Assembly: GCA_905147135.1 (NCBI GenBank)
Contig: LR990048.1
Span: 14,430,563 to 14,494,562 of the forward strand
Direction: 5' to 3'
Source: Blastobasis lacticolella
Taxonomy: Eukaryota; Arthropoda; Insecta; Lepidoptera; Blastobasidae
Length of the DNA: 64,000 nt
Part shown: piece by piece, positions 52,177 to 64,000 of the stretch
Layout: each line of letters opens with the position of its first letter
How positions within the stretch are numbered: the first letter of the stretch is position 1
The notes under the pieces: generated by a model
The model's database searches: none
Told to the model about the DNA's origin: nothing
Seen by the model: the letters and a program-made list of their open reading frames with translations, nothing else
Program-made: the position numbers and the translations under genes

Positions 52177-52421
52177 CGACAGAAATCTAAATGAATTAAG
52201 TTATTCACATAAATATAGATTCTTCTTTAGATTTATGTCGATAATTATTTAGATTTCTGTATATAATATTTATCGTTGTCCTGTTCTCTTTTTGTATTTA
52301 TTATTGAAACGTACTTTATAAAACAATTGTGAACATGCGCGTACGCAGCTCACGAGCCGCGTACGGTCTATATTCACCTACCAACACGCATAATGTTTTT
52401 AAATTCTCTTTTAGAGCGTTC

Positions 52422-52423
<2 letters not shown>

Positions 52424-52460
<37 letters not shown>

Positions 52461-54228
52461 TTTCACAGTCTTACAGCAATATACATTTGTTTACAATCAG
52501 ATACAGATAAAAGTGGTACTGCCAATTACAAAACTGCAATTTACAAATGGGATTAGTGAAGCTAAGAATACCAAACAGCAAAGTACCCATAGATATGTTC
52601 AGTGATGATACGGATAAAATAATAATAACAATGATAAAAGAATAATGATAAATGAACATAGTACTAACGTTTGCGTATGTGTGTGTGCGTGTGTATGTGT
52701 GTGTGTGTGTGTGTGTGTGAATGTCCATTTGTATGCCTATACCTATCCTAGTGATCACTGATAATAGTGATATCACGTCACTATCATCGTCCTTTACCGA
52801 GACTGTAGAAACTTAAGAACCCCGCGCAAAAAGGGTGTGCGGTCAAGATGGAAAATATCAATAGTTTTGGACAAATGTTCTTCATATCCATCTATAGCCC
52901 TATTGAGCGGTGATCCCAACGCATAATTACTGCGCGCGCGACGATGGTCGAGTAGACGTGGCCAGCGGCCACCGCGTCGTGCGCGCGGGTCACCCGCGCT
53001 CAGCAACACCCGTGACAACAGCCGTGGACTGTCCACCCCGGAGTGAATAATGTCAAATAGAAGCCTAGCATCAGTCAGGAAACGCCTATCCTCCAATGTG
53101 AGTATCCCGTGAGCCTTCAGACTAGCAGAGTAATCTCCGGGAGCCATGCAAGTCAAGTAATTTAGTCTGTTGATAAATGATTTTTGCACAGACTCCAATC
53201 TATTACGGCCGACGTCGTAGACTGGGGACCAGATAGGTGAAGCATACTCAAGAACGCTTCTGACATAGGCGTAATACAAGATTTTGAAAGCTGACGCTGA
53301 GTTAAGGGGCTTAACTGTTCTGTAAATGAAACCCAACATTCTGGTTGCTTTTGCAAAAATAGACTCGTAGTGGGCGTTAAAAGTAAGCTTCGAGTCGAGA
53401 ATGATTCCCAAATCCCTAACCTGATTAGTACGTTGCACTATCTCGTTGTTCAGCCTGTACGTTGTGTTTACAGCGTGTGGTTGTCTCGTAAAAGTGATGG
53501 TCGTACATTTTTTAACATTTAGATCTAGACTGTTACGCGTACAATACTCCGACACTCTATCTAGATCCTGCTGCAATCTTGCGTAATCATCGGTACTTTT
53601 TATAGGCATGAAGATCTTTGTATCGTCGGCGTACATGAGGTAAAATGCATGACGGAAGCAGGACGAGTAATCGAAGAGACATATATTAAAGAGCAAAGGC
53701 CCTAAATGGGACCCCTGTGGTACCCCTGATGGAATGGGTGCGAAACGAGACTGGTAACAGCCGATCCTAACCGCCTGACTCCTGTTCCGCAGGTAGGACT
53801 CAAACCAACGAAGTAGATCACCGTGCACACCGACCCGCTCTAATTTATATAGAATAGTATCATGGTTGAGTCTGTCAAAACATTTAGAGTAGTCGGTGTA
53901 CACGGCATCCACCCGATAGCCTTCGTCCATGTAGCCCGTAACGGTATCCACAAATTCGCCCAGGTTGGACACAGTGGAGCGTTTACGCATAAAGCCATGC
54001 TGTGCGAGCGGGATACTACGCGCAAGCGACGGGTACACTAGATCATATACGATCTGCTCAAAGACTTTGCTAAATATGGTTAAAATTGACACGGGGCGGT
54101 ACTGCTCAGCGAGGATCTTGGAGCCGCATTTATGTATAGGTACAATGTAGGCTTGCTTCCAAACAGTTGGAAATATGCCCTCCGCAAGAGATCTCTTAAA
54201 TAATATGCTCAAAGGCTTATCTATATAT
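52424..54228 (-). mobile_element. 5'-truncated Jockey-superfamily non-LTR element with intact reverse transcriptase frame
   Basis: One uninterrupted frame of about 472 codons (54212-52794) encodes the RT and C-terminal part. RPVSILTIFSKVFE (residues about 39-52) is followed by motif A YTDYSKCFDRLNHD (105-118), GVPQGSHLGPLLFNI (163-177), catalytic YADDTKIF (194-201) and DLGIILDSKLTF (267-278). The C-terminus is AYVRSVLEYASPIWSPVY onward. The listed first residue is TTG, and IDKPL precedes it in frame, so this is the middle of the polyprotein and not a true start. Gag-like and endonuclease parts are absent. A 3' UTR with an (AC)n run (52679-52718) follows and ends in (TAAA)n at 52424-52462. The intact frame suggests a fairly recent insertion. 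It cannot mobilise itself without the endonuclease. Confidence 0.9.
52679..52718 (+). repeat. (GT)n microsatellite
   Basis: About 40 bases of imperfect GT repeats within the 3' UTR of the Jockey-like element. Confidence 0.85.
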
Positions 54229-54536
54229 ATGTACCATAACTACTAAATATGATGAATATGATGATGAAATATACGTCGATATTAACAAAATGTACGAAAA
54301 TAGACTAAAATATCTAACCATCAGGAGCTTTTTGCAAATATCTCACCTGGGGGCCAATTCTCGCACTGTGGCAACTTGACTTCGACATTTATTCTTGCCA
54401 CAAATCTCGTTTAATTATGACACATAAATGTCTATTGCAGCCAAACATTTTCTCAACTATCTTCGAAAATCGTATAATGTCGACGATTAATTTCAGTTAT
54501 GGTTTAATATAGATTAGCGACTACAAAAAAATTCAA

Positions 54537-54715
54537 ATTTGCGAAGTTACAGCGCAGAAATAAGCCCCCTGGTGGCAAGTGACGATGTGGCCTATTCACT
54601 CTAGCCTTGAAGGCGTCCAGATTAAAAAGATCAGGGAACACACTCGCAGCCAACGTGTTCCAAAACGAGGAAGCTAGACGAAAGCTTTTCAAGGTCTCGC
54701 CCGATTATGATACTT
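54537..54715 (-). mobile_element. Non-LTR C-terminal fragment (family 'LDVFKAR')
   Basis: The minus frame reads SFRLASSFWNTLAASVFPDL, then FNLDAFKARVNRPHRHLPPG. It matches the copies at 40372 and 43558. Confidence 0.65.
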
Positions 54716-55369
54716 ATTTAAAACCGCATAAGGTTTATGATATTACACGTAATTCGTGGACAAAGTGTAATTTTATGCAAATCTGTGCGGCGTCGTCACG
54801 ACACCGTCGCGTGCGACCAACGACGAATGTCACGTTATACTGATGATTTAAATTATATCTTCTAATGCCCTTATATTGCCTCTGGACAGGCCTTATAAAT
54901 AAGGATGGTAATTGTGTATAACCATTCTATAACATTACATAATCTTAGCAATCCTATACTATCCTACTAATTATTATGATGTTTGTTACTAAGTCATGCA
55001 AAACTACTGAAAATATTTGTTGTGTTCCGGTTTGAAGGATAAGGTAGCCAGCGCAATTACAACCATGAGGCATTTTATCTGAGTCCTCACGTTCGCAACG
55101 AATCAGCGCTTCTTTTTATGCAATTCATGAATGGTAGAGTTCCGTGAATAGGTGGGCCTTTTTTTCCAGTAGTTCCATCATGGAACTAGGCAATGAAACT
55201 ACTGGGACTAGGAAAATGAAATTGCCAATGCACCCAAACCGTGTTTTTACTAAAGCTTTGATTTCAGTAAGTATCTACCCATCCAGGCGTGGATCCAGGG
55301 GGGGAGGTAATGGGTGCAATTGCCCCTCCACCTCCCTCAGCCCCGACTATGACTCACAATCGCCTACGA

Positions 55370-55800
55370 TTCTATGTATAAGCCAAAAGGCCAAAAATTC
55401 GTAGCTCGCTGCGCTCGCTCAATTATTTTATTGATGTTATCAGTCACTCCAACTTTTTAGAATAGAAATGTTAAAAATTTCTTATTATAAATAGTCATTT
55501 CAACAATCACCCCAGTTTTTAAGGACCATAATGTTAATTAAATAATTTTAATTTGTTTAATTGTCCATTATTACGATCAGCACTACACATCATCACAGCA
55601 CCTAAGCCGAAATGTCAAAAATTTCGATTTCGTTCCGCTCGCTTATTACTTTATTGCTTCCCTTGCTGTCCCAGCTTTTAAGGCCTCAAACGTAAAAAAA
55701 TTACGAGCTCGCTTCGGTCACTCATTCATTAATCACCGCAACTTTTAAGACCCAAAATGACAAAAATTATATAATTACGCGCCTGTACCCATATACTATT
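55370..55800 (+). repeat. Degenerate tandem units around AGCTCGCTGCGCTCGCTCA
   Basis: Units contain an (A/T)CG(A/T)-rich core (GTAGCTCGCTGCGCTCGCTC at 55400, TTCGTTCCGCTCGCTTATTA at 55630, CGAGCTCGCTTCGGTCACTC at 55705). Each is followed by AATCACCCCAG/TCACTCCAAC-like sequence, then TTTTTAAG, then AAATGTTAAAAATT. Three or four units, about 75-120 bases each, are strongly diverged. Confidence 0.5.
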
Positions 55801-56406
55801 GTTCGGCTTCGTCGTGCCCTTCTAAATCGTCGTCGCGGCTTCGTGTCTGCCTAAAATTCAATTATTACGTTCCAGACCCGTTCCCGCTGGACTCACATTG
55901 CATTTCAAGATGAATGGGCCTATCTGCTATTCTGCCACCGCAAATTTTCATCAAAATCCGTACAGTAGTTTTTGCGTGAAGTAGTAAGAACCCTCGAACG
56001 CAAGAGCACAGTCGGGATATTAACGCGAAGATGAGTAACAAACATATATCTATCCTTACAAACTTTCACATTTATAATACTAAGTTTTATCATCGACTCG
56101 TTCTAGGATTTAGGGATAAATTATGATAAACTACGGATAAACAACGGAGGATTGTACAAGGATAAACTACGTACCATTCTAGGTTATAAGCTACATATAC
56201 TTCCTTTTGATCATAATCCATCAGAAGTTAGTAGTTAGTAGTTTCTGCGTGAAGAAGTAACGAGCATCCATCCTTTTGAATTTAAAATATTAGCAGTACA
56301 GAACAAGTTCAAAAGACACTAGGTCTCCCCTTATTACAACAATAACCGCTTCTTAGAAACGATAGCACTTAGAAATAAATCGATAAAACAGTTATAGGAG
56401 ACTCAC

Positions 56407-56435
56407 CTAAAGTCGAGAAGCGATGATAAATCCAT
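56407..56435 (-). CDS. Candidate first coding exon (MDLSSLLDF)
   Basis: On the minus strand an ATG at 56435 (G at +4) opens nine codons plus AG, ending at a consensus donor TTTAG/gtgagt. About 90 bases upstream is an arthropod initiator-like TCAGT (56527-56523). This looks like a genuine first exon with a short 5' UTR. Spliced to exon 1 at 39342 it would give an upstream frame ending at TGA, not the main protein. It is therefore either a 5' UTR exon with an upstream ORF or the start of another gene whose next exon I cannot find. Confidence 0.35.
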
Positions 56436-57972
56436 AACGTGTAATTTTACCACGGCCACTATCCGTCCAAAGTTTGTAACGTATAATTTACACTGCACTT
56501 AAACCTTCACACTATTATTGACACTGACTCACACAGACTTGTAATTATCCACAGCATATAGGTGTTTATATTAAACCTAAACACATATAGACATCGTCTT
56601 TTTGAGTCTTTTAGATTTATGGTGATAACAGTCTGTCATTAATTATGGGCTAGGAATCGAGCTTCCGGCAAGCCTGCTCTTTTGTCAATATTGAAAAAGT
56701 AAAATCAATAGATATTCATTGACAAAAAAGTGGCATGAACAAAGAAACTGGTCCTCTATGACTAATTTCTTTGGACATGGATATATTCTAAACAAGGCAT
56801 TAGCAAAATATTTAAATAAAAACAAAGAATTATAATTCATATTAGAAAATATTAACAAATTACATCTTAGTCTTTTATGTAGAATCACTAGATCCAAATA
56901 GATAAGTATAAAAAATATACAGAAGAGCTGGCAAACAAAACGGTATAATTACATGAAATAAATTTTTACATGAGCAGTAAAAACCTGAAATAGTTTCGAT
57001 CAATAACGGTATTTGCATCGTAAACCACGAACTTTGAATGCAATTTTAACACAGTTTCAGGCCGTTATGATCGGAAATGAGTTCGTATTCAGCGAGCCTA
57101 GAACCTCCGAATTAAAAAAACTTTTGACAAAAAGCGTAATTATACAATTTTGTTCACCAGCTCCTTATTACAGCATTACATTACAATGTTAAATTATCTA
57201 GTAAACTTTATTCACAAAATCCAACCATCAAAGAGGTAACCACAGCCACGTAGCCATAACGATACAGTGAATGATTCGGCCATAGGTACATATACAACTT
57301 GGTCAAACACCAGCATCGAAATTCCCATTAAAACCGCTGAAACGCGCTGAAATTGCGACGTGCATAAAACCCAACACACACCACATTCGATGCAGAGGGA
57401 AATCATTTCCCAGCTAATTAAATTGAAATCCAATATCGAGCTTATTAATTCCCAAAATTGCATTGAACGCAGACTCAGGCTTTCGTGTATATTCATGTAT
57501 ATAAAATCAGTTGTTAGCATGTAGGTTGATTTTAATATTTTTTACTAGCAGTTCACCCGCGTGCAGTATGGATCTCTATAAACATACAACAATTCCGCGG
57601 GACCCTATTATTTTCTCGCGATTAAAAGTAGCCTATGTAGATCGGGAATAACGAAACTTCCTTTTAGTGAAAGAATTTAAAAGCGCTCCAATAATTTCTG
57701 AGTTTATACATTACATTACAAACAAAAATACAAAGATACAAATCTTTTCTTTTTATATTATATGTAATAGATATAGAAATGTGTACTCTCTGTCTATCTA
57801 CATTTTCTGCTGACTCTAAAATACTAAAATATAAAAAGGTATAATATACTCAGAGCCAAATCCAACAACGCTATTCGAAGTAGGTCACATTATGACAGCT
57901 TACGAACTTTAATATCCGGGTTTTGACAGATTTGTCTGTAGCCGTTTGTTGTAACAAATTAATTTTTTTGTA

Positions 57973-58188
57973 GGTATCTAATGTGTTTCGAATTTAGAAG
58001 AAATGTTTTATAAGTAGATATCCTCAACTTAATCTTCATGGACTATAGATCAGTATTACAAAGTCGGATCGGTGTAAAGTGGTATCTAATGTGTTTCGAA
58101 TTTAGAAGAAATGTTTTATAAGTAGATATCCTCAACTTAATCTTCATGGACTATAGATCAGTATTACAAAGTCGGATCGGTGTAAAGT
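57973..58188 (+). repeat. Exact 108-bp tandem duplication
   Basis: 57973-58080 and 58081-58188 are identical, each starting GGTATCTAATGTGTTTCGAA and ending CGGATCGGTGTAAAGT. No coding content. The identity means a very recent duplication or an assembly artefact. Confidence 0.95.
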
Positions 58189-58189
58189 G

Positions 58190-60170
58190 CTGGGGTTATT
58201 ATAGCTGTATTTATGTAGCGAGTAGTTTTGCAACTATTTAAGGGACAACATCGACATCGTTTAGGTACTTAATTGTACTAGCCATTTAATAGATAAAATT
58301 AAATAGATACTAGATAGCTAAAAGAAAGTAACACAAATAAAAACATAAGTAAACGCGTTTGTTAAGTATCGAGGAGGTATACAACTTCTTGTTTTGTTAG
58401 CGCAACAGGACCATAACACACTTATATCAAATTGTATACAAATTAAAAATAAAAATTGTTACAAACCTATCACTGAAATATTTAATATCTTGTAAACTGG
58501 AGTCGATCGCAAATTGATTTGACCACTACCTACACCTCTTAAGTCCAAAGTTTGGCCACTCCTGCCATACGAAAACGAAGTTGCACCAGGTGTTGTCCTA
58601 CTGACCAACAAAATTCTAAAACTGTCTCCTAATGGATTGAGGGAGGAAAGATTTCTTTGTATGAAAGCTTGTAATCGACAATGAAATAACTTAATCGATT
58701 CTTAAAAATCAATAAATAACTTGCAGCTTTATTTTTCTCTTGACATCTCATACTTCCTGGCATAGCAATGAATGTTTTTGTGAATATGGCACCCTGATCC
58801 CGAAATGTCCTATACGAAGGGAGTGAAATCTGGATTGAATGAGAAATATTGTAGAGAAATATAAAAAATATGAAATACCGTCACGGGTACCTTCGATAAG
58901 GACTAGAATATAAACATGAATATAATATTGTACAAAATTATTTTGCAGAATAGGTAGGTATAAAATCAACTTTTAACTTTCGATATTTTATCGGTTGATA
59001 AAGCCAGAAAGAGACCATATTTCTTTAAAAATGTCTCTTACAATAAACCACTATATTCATTCTTTTGATTGGTTGCAGATAGCGTGTACAAGCAGCTACT
59101 TTCTTGAAATAAGAAATAGCCAATTCTTACAGAGCATATTTATCAAAGCAACGGCTAAGTTCTGAACAGATAAAGAACATTCGTACAGGATGTTGTGGAA
59201 ACAAAAAACTACATTTTCTTATTATCTTCTTTTTGTCTATAGTAGATATAAATCAGCTGTAGCACCACCGTTCGTAAGGTCTACTTTTAATTTCTTTTTT
59301 GTGGCTTATACGTAAAAGTCTAAATTATGTTATTGCTCAATATCTCATTTCAGTCAATTCATTCAATATCATTTTGCTCGTTTATCATTACTAGTCACTT
59401 CATACACGCAAAATATTGACATAACCATTTACTGCTAACGTTTATTTATTTTCTTCTAAGACTTATTCGGATCGGTTCAAAAGCTTCTTCGAGCCTTAAT
59501 TTCCGTAGAGTTTGTAACTTAAACATCCTGTACATGGAAAACAAAGTAAGGGAAAATATATGTGTTATCTCTTAATACAAACGACGAGAGCGTATATTGT
59601 CAGCTAAAATATATGGCCGCATACATTACATGGTTTTGTGCAGAGCTTTTGGAGGTATTTAGTTTATTGGCCATGGCTGGATTTCTAGGTTGTCATTTTA
59701 TACAATTATTAGGTACTTAAATTTAACTTATTATGATAACTTTTTCTATAATTTTGGTCCCACATGGTGGGAGTTCAACCAAAAGTTATTTAAGTACCAC
59801 GAATTTACTATAGTTCAATACTAGTACTAACATTTATTTATATAAGTAGTACACTTTTCTTATGATCTCACGATATTATACATAAGGTAGAGGTTATTTC
59901 GTAATAAATACAAATATTATAGCACATAAACAGTACAAACAAAATAAATATTTCTCAGTTTTACTACGTGTAGCCTAGAACACTTTGGGTCACTTTATTT
60001 TAAATTTCACATGAAAGTTACCCTTTTGTGCAGTTGTAAAACAGTTAATCGCATTCCTACATGCACCGACTTCTATTAGGTTCCAACTGAGGTCGAACTT
60101 GGGTCGAACACAGTACTTCGAATGAGTTTATGATTGCTTAGGTACAACAATTTACTTAGATTCCGTAATC
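58190..60170. other. No feature recognised
   Basis: AT-rich intergenic or intronic sequence without recognisable repeats, exons or proteins. Confidence 0.35.
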
Positions 60171-60174
60171 GCTT

Positions 60175-60900
60175 GTGCATAACAACCGGTGACAATCAAT
60201 ACTGACAGTTCGTGACCGTTGCATTCAATGCTACAGTTCGTGAGACAATGCAACTTGGGGGAATTAATTATCACACGATCGGCACCGCAGGTACGAACAC
60301 TCATAACCACTATCGCGAAATCGACCGAGTGACGTCACCTTTTAATAAAGAAAGAAACGAGCTCGAATTTATGCGGTTCGACAAACTGACCCGCGGCCAG
60401 GTCGCGTCGCTAACCCATGCCCCCTAATTAGCCCATATCCCCCCGTGTGTACCATTTGACACGATTTTTATTTTTCAACACACTCGGCAACGATCTAGGT
60501 AGGCGGGTTGGGAAGTTTCGGCGCGTCGCGTGCGGTGGCGGGACCGCGAGGAAGGCAGCCGCCGCGCTGGCCGCTCGCCGCGCCGCCTATGCCTCGACTG
60601 CCATGGAAATTCGATTTTTCTGACGTCTCCTCCGCGCCTTGCTTTCCCCCGATCGAACCGCGGGGAACTGCACGCCACGAGCCACTCGCCCACTGATTTC
60701 GCACGTCCGTTTACAGCAATAACTCTAACTCCAGATGGTTTATGACACTTCGGGACCGAGACTGCGGGACGTGGAAGGGGATCGAGCACGCAAATTTCGA
60801 TCGCAAGGAGAATTGACCTTCGCTTGTGGCTGCTTCGGTGTACGTGTGCCGCCCAAATGAGGAGCAACGTTTCGGTGATCGTGAATATGGTACCTATGTG
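60175..60900. promoter_or_regulatory. CpG-rich block, possible promoter or 5' exon
   Basis: CpG density rises sharply compared with the surroundings, and no transposon similarity is seen. It contains TGACGTCA (60331-60338), an initiator-like TCAGT on the minus strand (in CTGATTTCGC-type context near 60695) and TGACGTC at 60620. A 143-codon minus frame (60906-60475) runs through it but shows no recognisable protein and no clear donor at its end. I favour promoter or 5' UTR over coding sequence. Confidence 0.35.
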
Positions 60901-61309
60901 TGTCAAACAAACAACGGTACAATAATCGAATATTAATAAGCGTACTTACTCGTTAGACGAGTGTAAGTATAGTCCAAAAATTAATGATTTGGTTGGATTT
61001 TTGGGGTTTTTAGCAAGTACTTAGTTTGTTCCCAATATATTACATTATTATGAATTGTATGTATATGTATGCGTTCATATACCCAAATTAACTTTTACTG
61101 TACCAGCAGTGAGTAGTCCTTAGTTAGTCATTAGGGCATGTTCCGGAAATTTGAATAATTTTCATCACGAAACGTGCCACGTGGCAAATTCAAGGATAAA
61201 GTATTGCGAGCAGGTATTAAATATAGATTAGAATTTCCACAGTTCCTGCTTATTACTTTTTTCAGGTGCGATGGACAATAAATACTTGTTGTGGTGGTAA
61301 TGTAAGAAA

Positions 61310-61425
61310 AAACGGTATACGAACAGGTAAGGGGACCACCTGATGGGCAGTGATCACCGCCGCTAATGGACAACAGCAACACCTGGGGCGTTACCAATGC
61401 GTTACCGCCTCAATTCGAATAATAA
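61310..61425 (-). mobile_element. Non-LTR 3' end (family 'RIVRMWNELP'), minus fragment
   Basis: ACGAACAGGTAAGGGGACCA, CCTGATGGGCAGTGATCACC and GCCGCTAATGGACAACAGCA. Confidence 0.55.
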
Positions 61426-62394
61426 ATTTTTCAACATACTTCCTATTAAAGGGCCCACTATATAACCGTAGTTTGGCTTCCAAAGTAGACGCGTGCGTTT
61501 TGTTTACAATAGGTACAGCACTCGTGCGGTAATATTTTTGGCCTGGAGTTACTGTTAGCTACTGGAGAACTGTGAACTACATTCAAATAAAATTCATATT
61601 GAATTCATATTTTCCAACTTCATTACGAGGATCGGCGACCCTCACTCTGAATGAAATGAATGAATGAAAAATTATTTATTGCTTGTACATAAAATAACAC
61701 AAAAACAGAGGAAAAAAAAGAAAAGCAACCTCTGTTGCAGAGGCTTTCCATCTGATCATGGAAAGAGTGGGGGTTTAAGTTAAAACGAGGTAAAGTTTAG
61801 TATGAGAGATTTAGCAATTTTGTTTTAACATTCAATAAACAATTTTAAGTACTCCATTCTATATACTTAGTTACCGTGTATTGAATACACAAATATGCAG
61901 ATTGCTATAGTTTAATAATGGTGGTTCCGCACTGGGTAGCACCCACGCTTTGGAATCAGGATGCGATCGCGCCTTGGGTTTATTTACGACCTACAAACGT
62001 AGCACAATCGAATCATAATGAACTTAAACTTTAATTATTTCATAAATATACTTAATTAGATACAACAGTGGTGAGGATGTTCTTTTTAAGTATAAAATAC
62101 CTGTAGCAGGAAGCGTCGCTCTTCCATAAAATGCAAGTTGATACATGTTTAAATTAACATGAAATGTCAACTTTTAGGTAAGTACTTAGAGATTATATTA
62201 AAGCTAATAAAACAAAAAGTAAATAGGTATAATAATTTATTAGTTTAGTTTACTTTTAGAGTAAACTTGTCGTGTTACCATCTAATGGATCGAAGTTATT
62301 TAGGTTATAACAAGTTTCATTCTTTTGGCTTTTGTTTGACTCGTGCTCATTATTAATTCATGATAAATCATAGCGATTTTATACACGAGTCATC

Positions 62395-62780
62395 ATCATC
62401 ATCGTCATCACAGCCCATCAACAGTCCACTGCAGGACTTAGGGCCTCTCCCACGAAAGGGGTTATTGCCATTATCTCCACGCTTGGCAGGCGGGTTGGAG
62501 ATCGCAGTGTTGTAAATCATCATCACAGCCCGTAACAGTCCACTGCAGGACTTAGGGCCTCTCCCACGAAAGGGGAAGTTATTGCCATAATCTCCACGCT
62601 TGGCAGGCGGGTTGGAGATCGCAGTGTTTAAATATAACAATGGAAAATGCTGCTGCCCATTTTCCAGACTACGGAGACTCTTGATATTTGCCTCGAAAAC
62701 ATTAGTCGCCTTGTACGACACCCATGAGTGTAAGGGGTTGGTGCTATTCTACTCTGCCGGACACCATACGGCCAGTTCAC
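62395..62780 (-). mobile_element. 'GTGTCCGGCAGAG' family: complete unit plus a second 3' end in tandem
   Basis: Two successive minus-strand 3' ends (CATCACAGCCCATCAACAGT at 62405 and CATCACAGCCCGTAACAGTC at 62520) each run to GGCGGGTTGGAGATCGCAGT. The second continues through the rest of the unit (GCTGCTGCCCATTTTCCAGA, CTACTCTGCCGGACACCATA). The 117-codon minus frame here is repeat-derived. Confidence 0.7.
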
Positions 62781-62799
62781 GAGTTAGTTACTATCGCAA

Positions 62800-64000
62800 T
62801 AATTTACAGGAGAATTATGTTCCAATTATATTTATTTATGCATAATCAGCTCTATTAGAAGCAAATATAAGTTATGTCGTGAGGTAAACAAGTTAAAAAT
62901 ATGGATTGGATAATATAAAAACTTTTCAAGACATTTTAGACCGAGCTGAGCTCTTAACACATTATAGGGAAGTACAGTTTGAAAGCTGTATGAGAGATAA
63001 TAACCGTTCGTTTGGGTTCAGAGCCAAATGTAGGCGACAGTTATCTGCAAATGAGCTTGGCTGGTGATACAGCCTTCAACAAACGTTAGCGTGTAAGAGC
63101 AGTAACATAAGAAAATGTCATACTTGGCATCACAGTATCGGAGAATAGATTTTAATATTGTCAGTGTATTCTCTGGGTGTTATTTGGCAAAAAGCAAAGA
63201 AACTTAAGTAGTTATAGTTATAACTTCATAGCAACTTTTCTGTTAGATGAAAATTTTTAATCACTTATAACTCCCAACTTATGTTTATTTTCCTGAGATT
63301 CTTTATAAAAATCTACAATATTAAAACACAATACACCTGCAGAAAAATAAGTGGTAACTTTTGGGAAAATGTAGCACTAGCATTTTTATGAACTTTAATC
63401 TTCCAACACATTTTCCAATGTTCTTGAGGAATTCATGGGAAATGTCTTTAATAGGCATTACCTAAAGATGTATTCAAACCAGACGAGTGAATACTCATTC
63501 CATCATATTCACTTTGTGTAATCACCGTCTCTCTATCAGGCAGGGCCATCAAATGATGGACTCTAAAGCTTGTATACAGCTTCTAGTCAAACTCATAACA
63601 CCATTGTTTTTGCTACGGTATAAAAAAATCCTTATTTTATGATCTTGCTCGAAGTGTACTTGCTTTAGAAACTATAATAATATCACAGAAACCGTGAATT
63701 ACCTCAATCAAATACACAAACATACAACTTAGGAGACATTGGGAATTAAACTTCCAGCTCAGGTGTGACTACGAGCTTCAAGCAAAAACTTATCCCGTTT
63801 CCCAAAGGAAACTAACATTGTTCTTTAAACACAACTTCGCACAATTGTTGGTACAGCCTACATTAAGTATCTTACCTACTTCACCTGCGTACTGCTTCTA
63901 AGCTCTGATAAGTATTGTAGCTGATATTTTTTCTATTTTAGTTGAACTGATTGGGTGACCGCTTCGTTTGAGGCAATTCGATCGATAATTTTTGCTATTT
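62800..64000. other. No feature recognised
   Basis: AT-rich sequence to the end of the window, with no exon, repeat or protein similarity that I can name. Confidence 0.35.

Noticed and set aside
57212..57520. 102-codon minus frame as a gene
   Set aside because: Hydrophobic, AT-driven composition with no recognisable domain, and no splice sites supporting it.
60475..60906. 143-codon minus frame as a protein-coding gene
   Set aside because: No recognisable protein, no convincing donor at its end, and the Arg/Pro/Ser-rich content is what a CpG-rich non-coding block produces. Kept only as a possible promoter or 5' exon.
1..64000. CRISPR array, bacterial operon or viral genome
   Set aside because: Introns, SINEs, LINE tails and AT-rich intergenic DNA show an animal nuclear genome. 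No regularly spaced direct repeats or prokaryotic or viral gene sets were seen.

Overview
The window is nuclear DNA from an insect, most likely a moth or butterfly. It is AT-rich with long introns. It is crowded with broken RTE-type and Jockey-type non-LTR retrotransposons, several tRNA-derived SINE families, small inverted-repeat elements and short A/T-rich LINE tails. Typical lepidopteran 3' motifs are present, such as (GAT)n tails and the SINE B-box GGTTCGATTCCCGG. There is no bacterial-style gene organisation. Most long open frames here are retrotransposon remnants or chance.

One host gene explains most of the left 39 kb. GC-rich exons on the minus strand, each bounded by consensus splice sites and all phase-compatible, assemble into a 374-codon protein. 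The exons are 39342-39206 (ATG at 39247), 38374-38186, 6938-6789, 5217-5065, 3351-3212, 2135-1919 and 823-590 (TAA at 592-590). AATAAA signals follow immediately at 582-577 and 544-539. The product has a low-complexity N-terminal half, two closely spaced membrane helices forming a hairpin, and a Pro/Ser/Ala-rich cytosolic tail. I do not recognise the family with certainty. The large intron (6939-38185, about 31 kb) holds most of the left-hand mobile DNA. It also contains two CpG-rich ATG exons (36353-36213 and 29520-29413) whose donors leave the same phase 0 as exon 2, so they could be alternative first exons.

The gene has been reshaped by local tandem duplication. Exon 6 has a second, recent copy (1723-1872) that could be added in frame through a new acceptor. 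Exon 4 sits at the end of a roughly 400-bp tandem array whose other copies (4715-4833 and 4352-4410) are decayed pseudo-exons.

From 39.4 to 64 kb no complete host gene is visible. A plausible short first exon (56435-56407, minus) and a CpG-rich block (about 60.2-60.9 kb) may be an upstream promoter or 5' exons of this or another gene. The rest is repeats. They include a 5'-truncated but uninterrupted Jockey-like reverse transcriptase (52424-54228, minus), RTE remnants, SINEs, nested inverted repeats at 50.9-51.4 kb, degenerate GTAGGG-type arrays at 44.6-45.5 kb and an exact 108-bp tandem duplication at 57973-58188.
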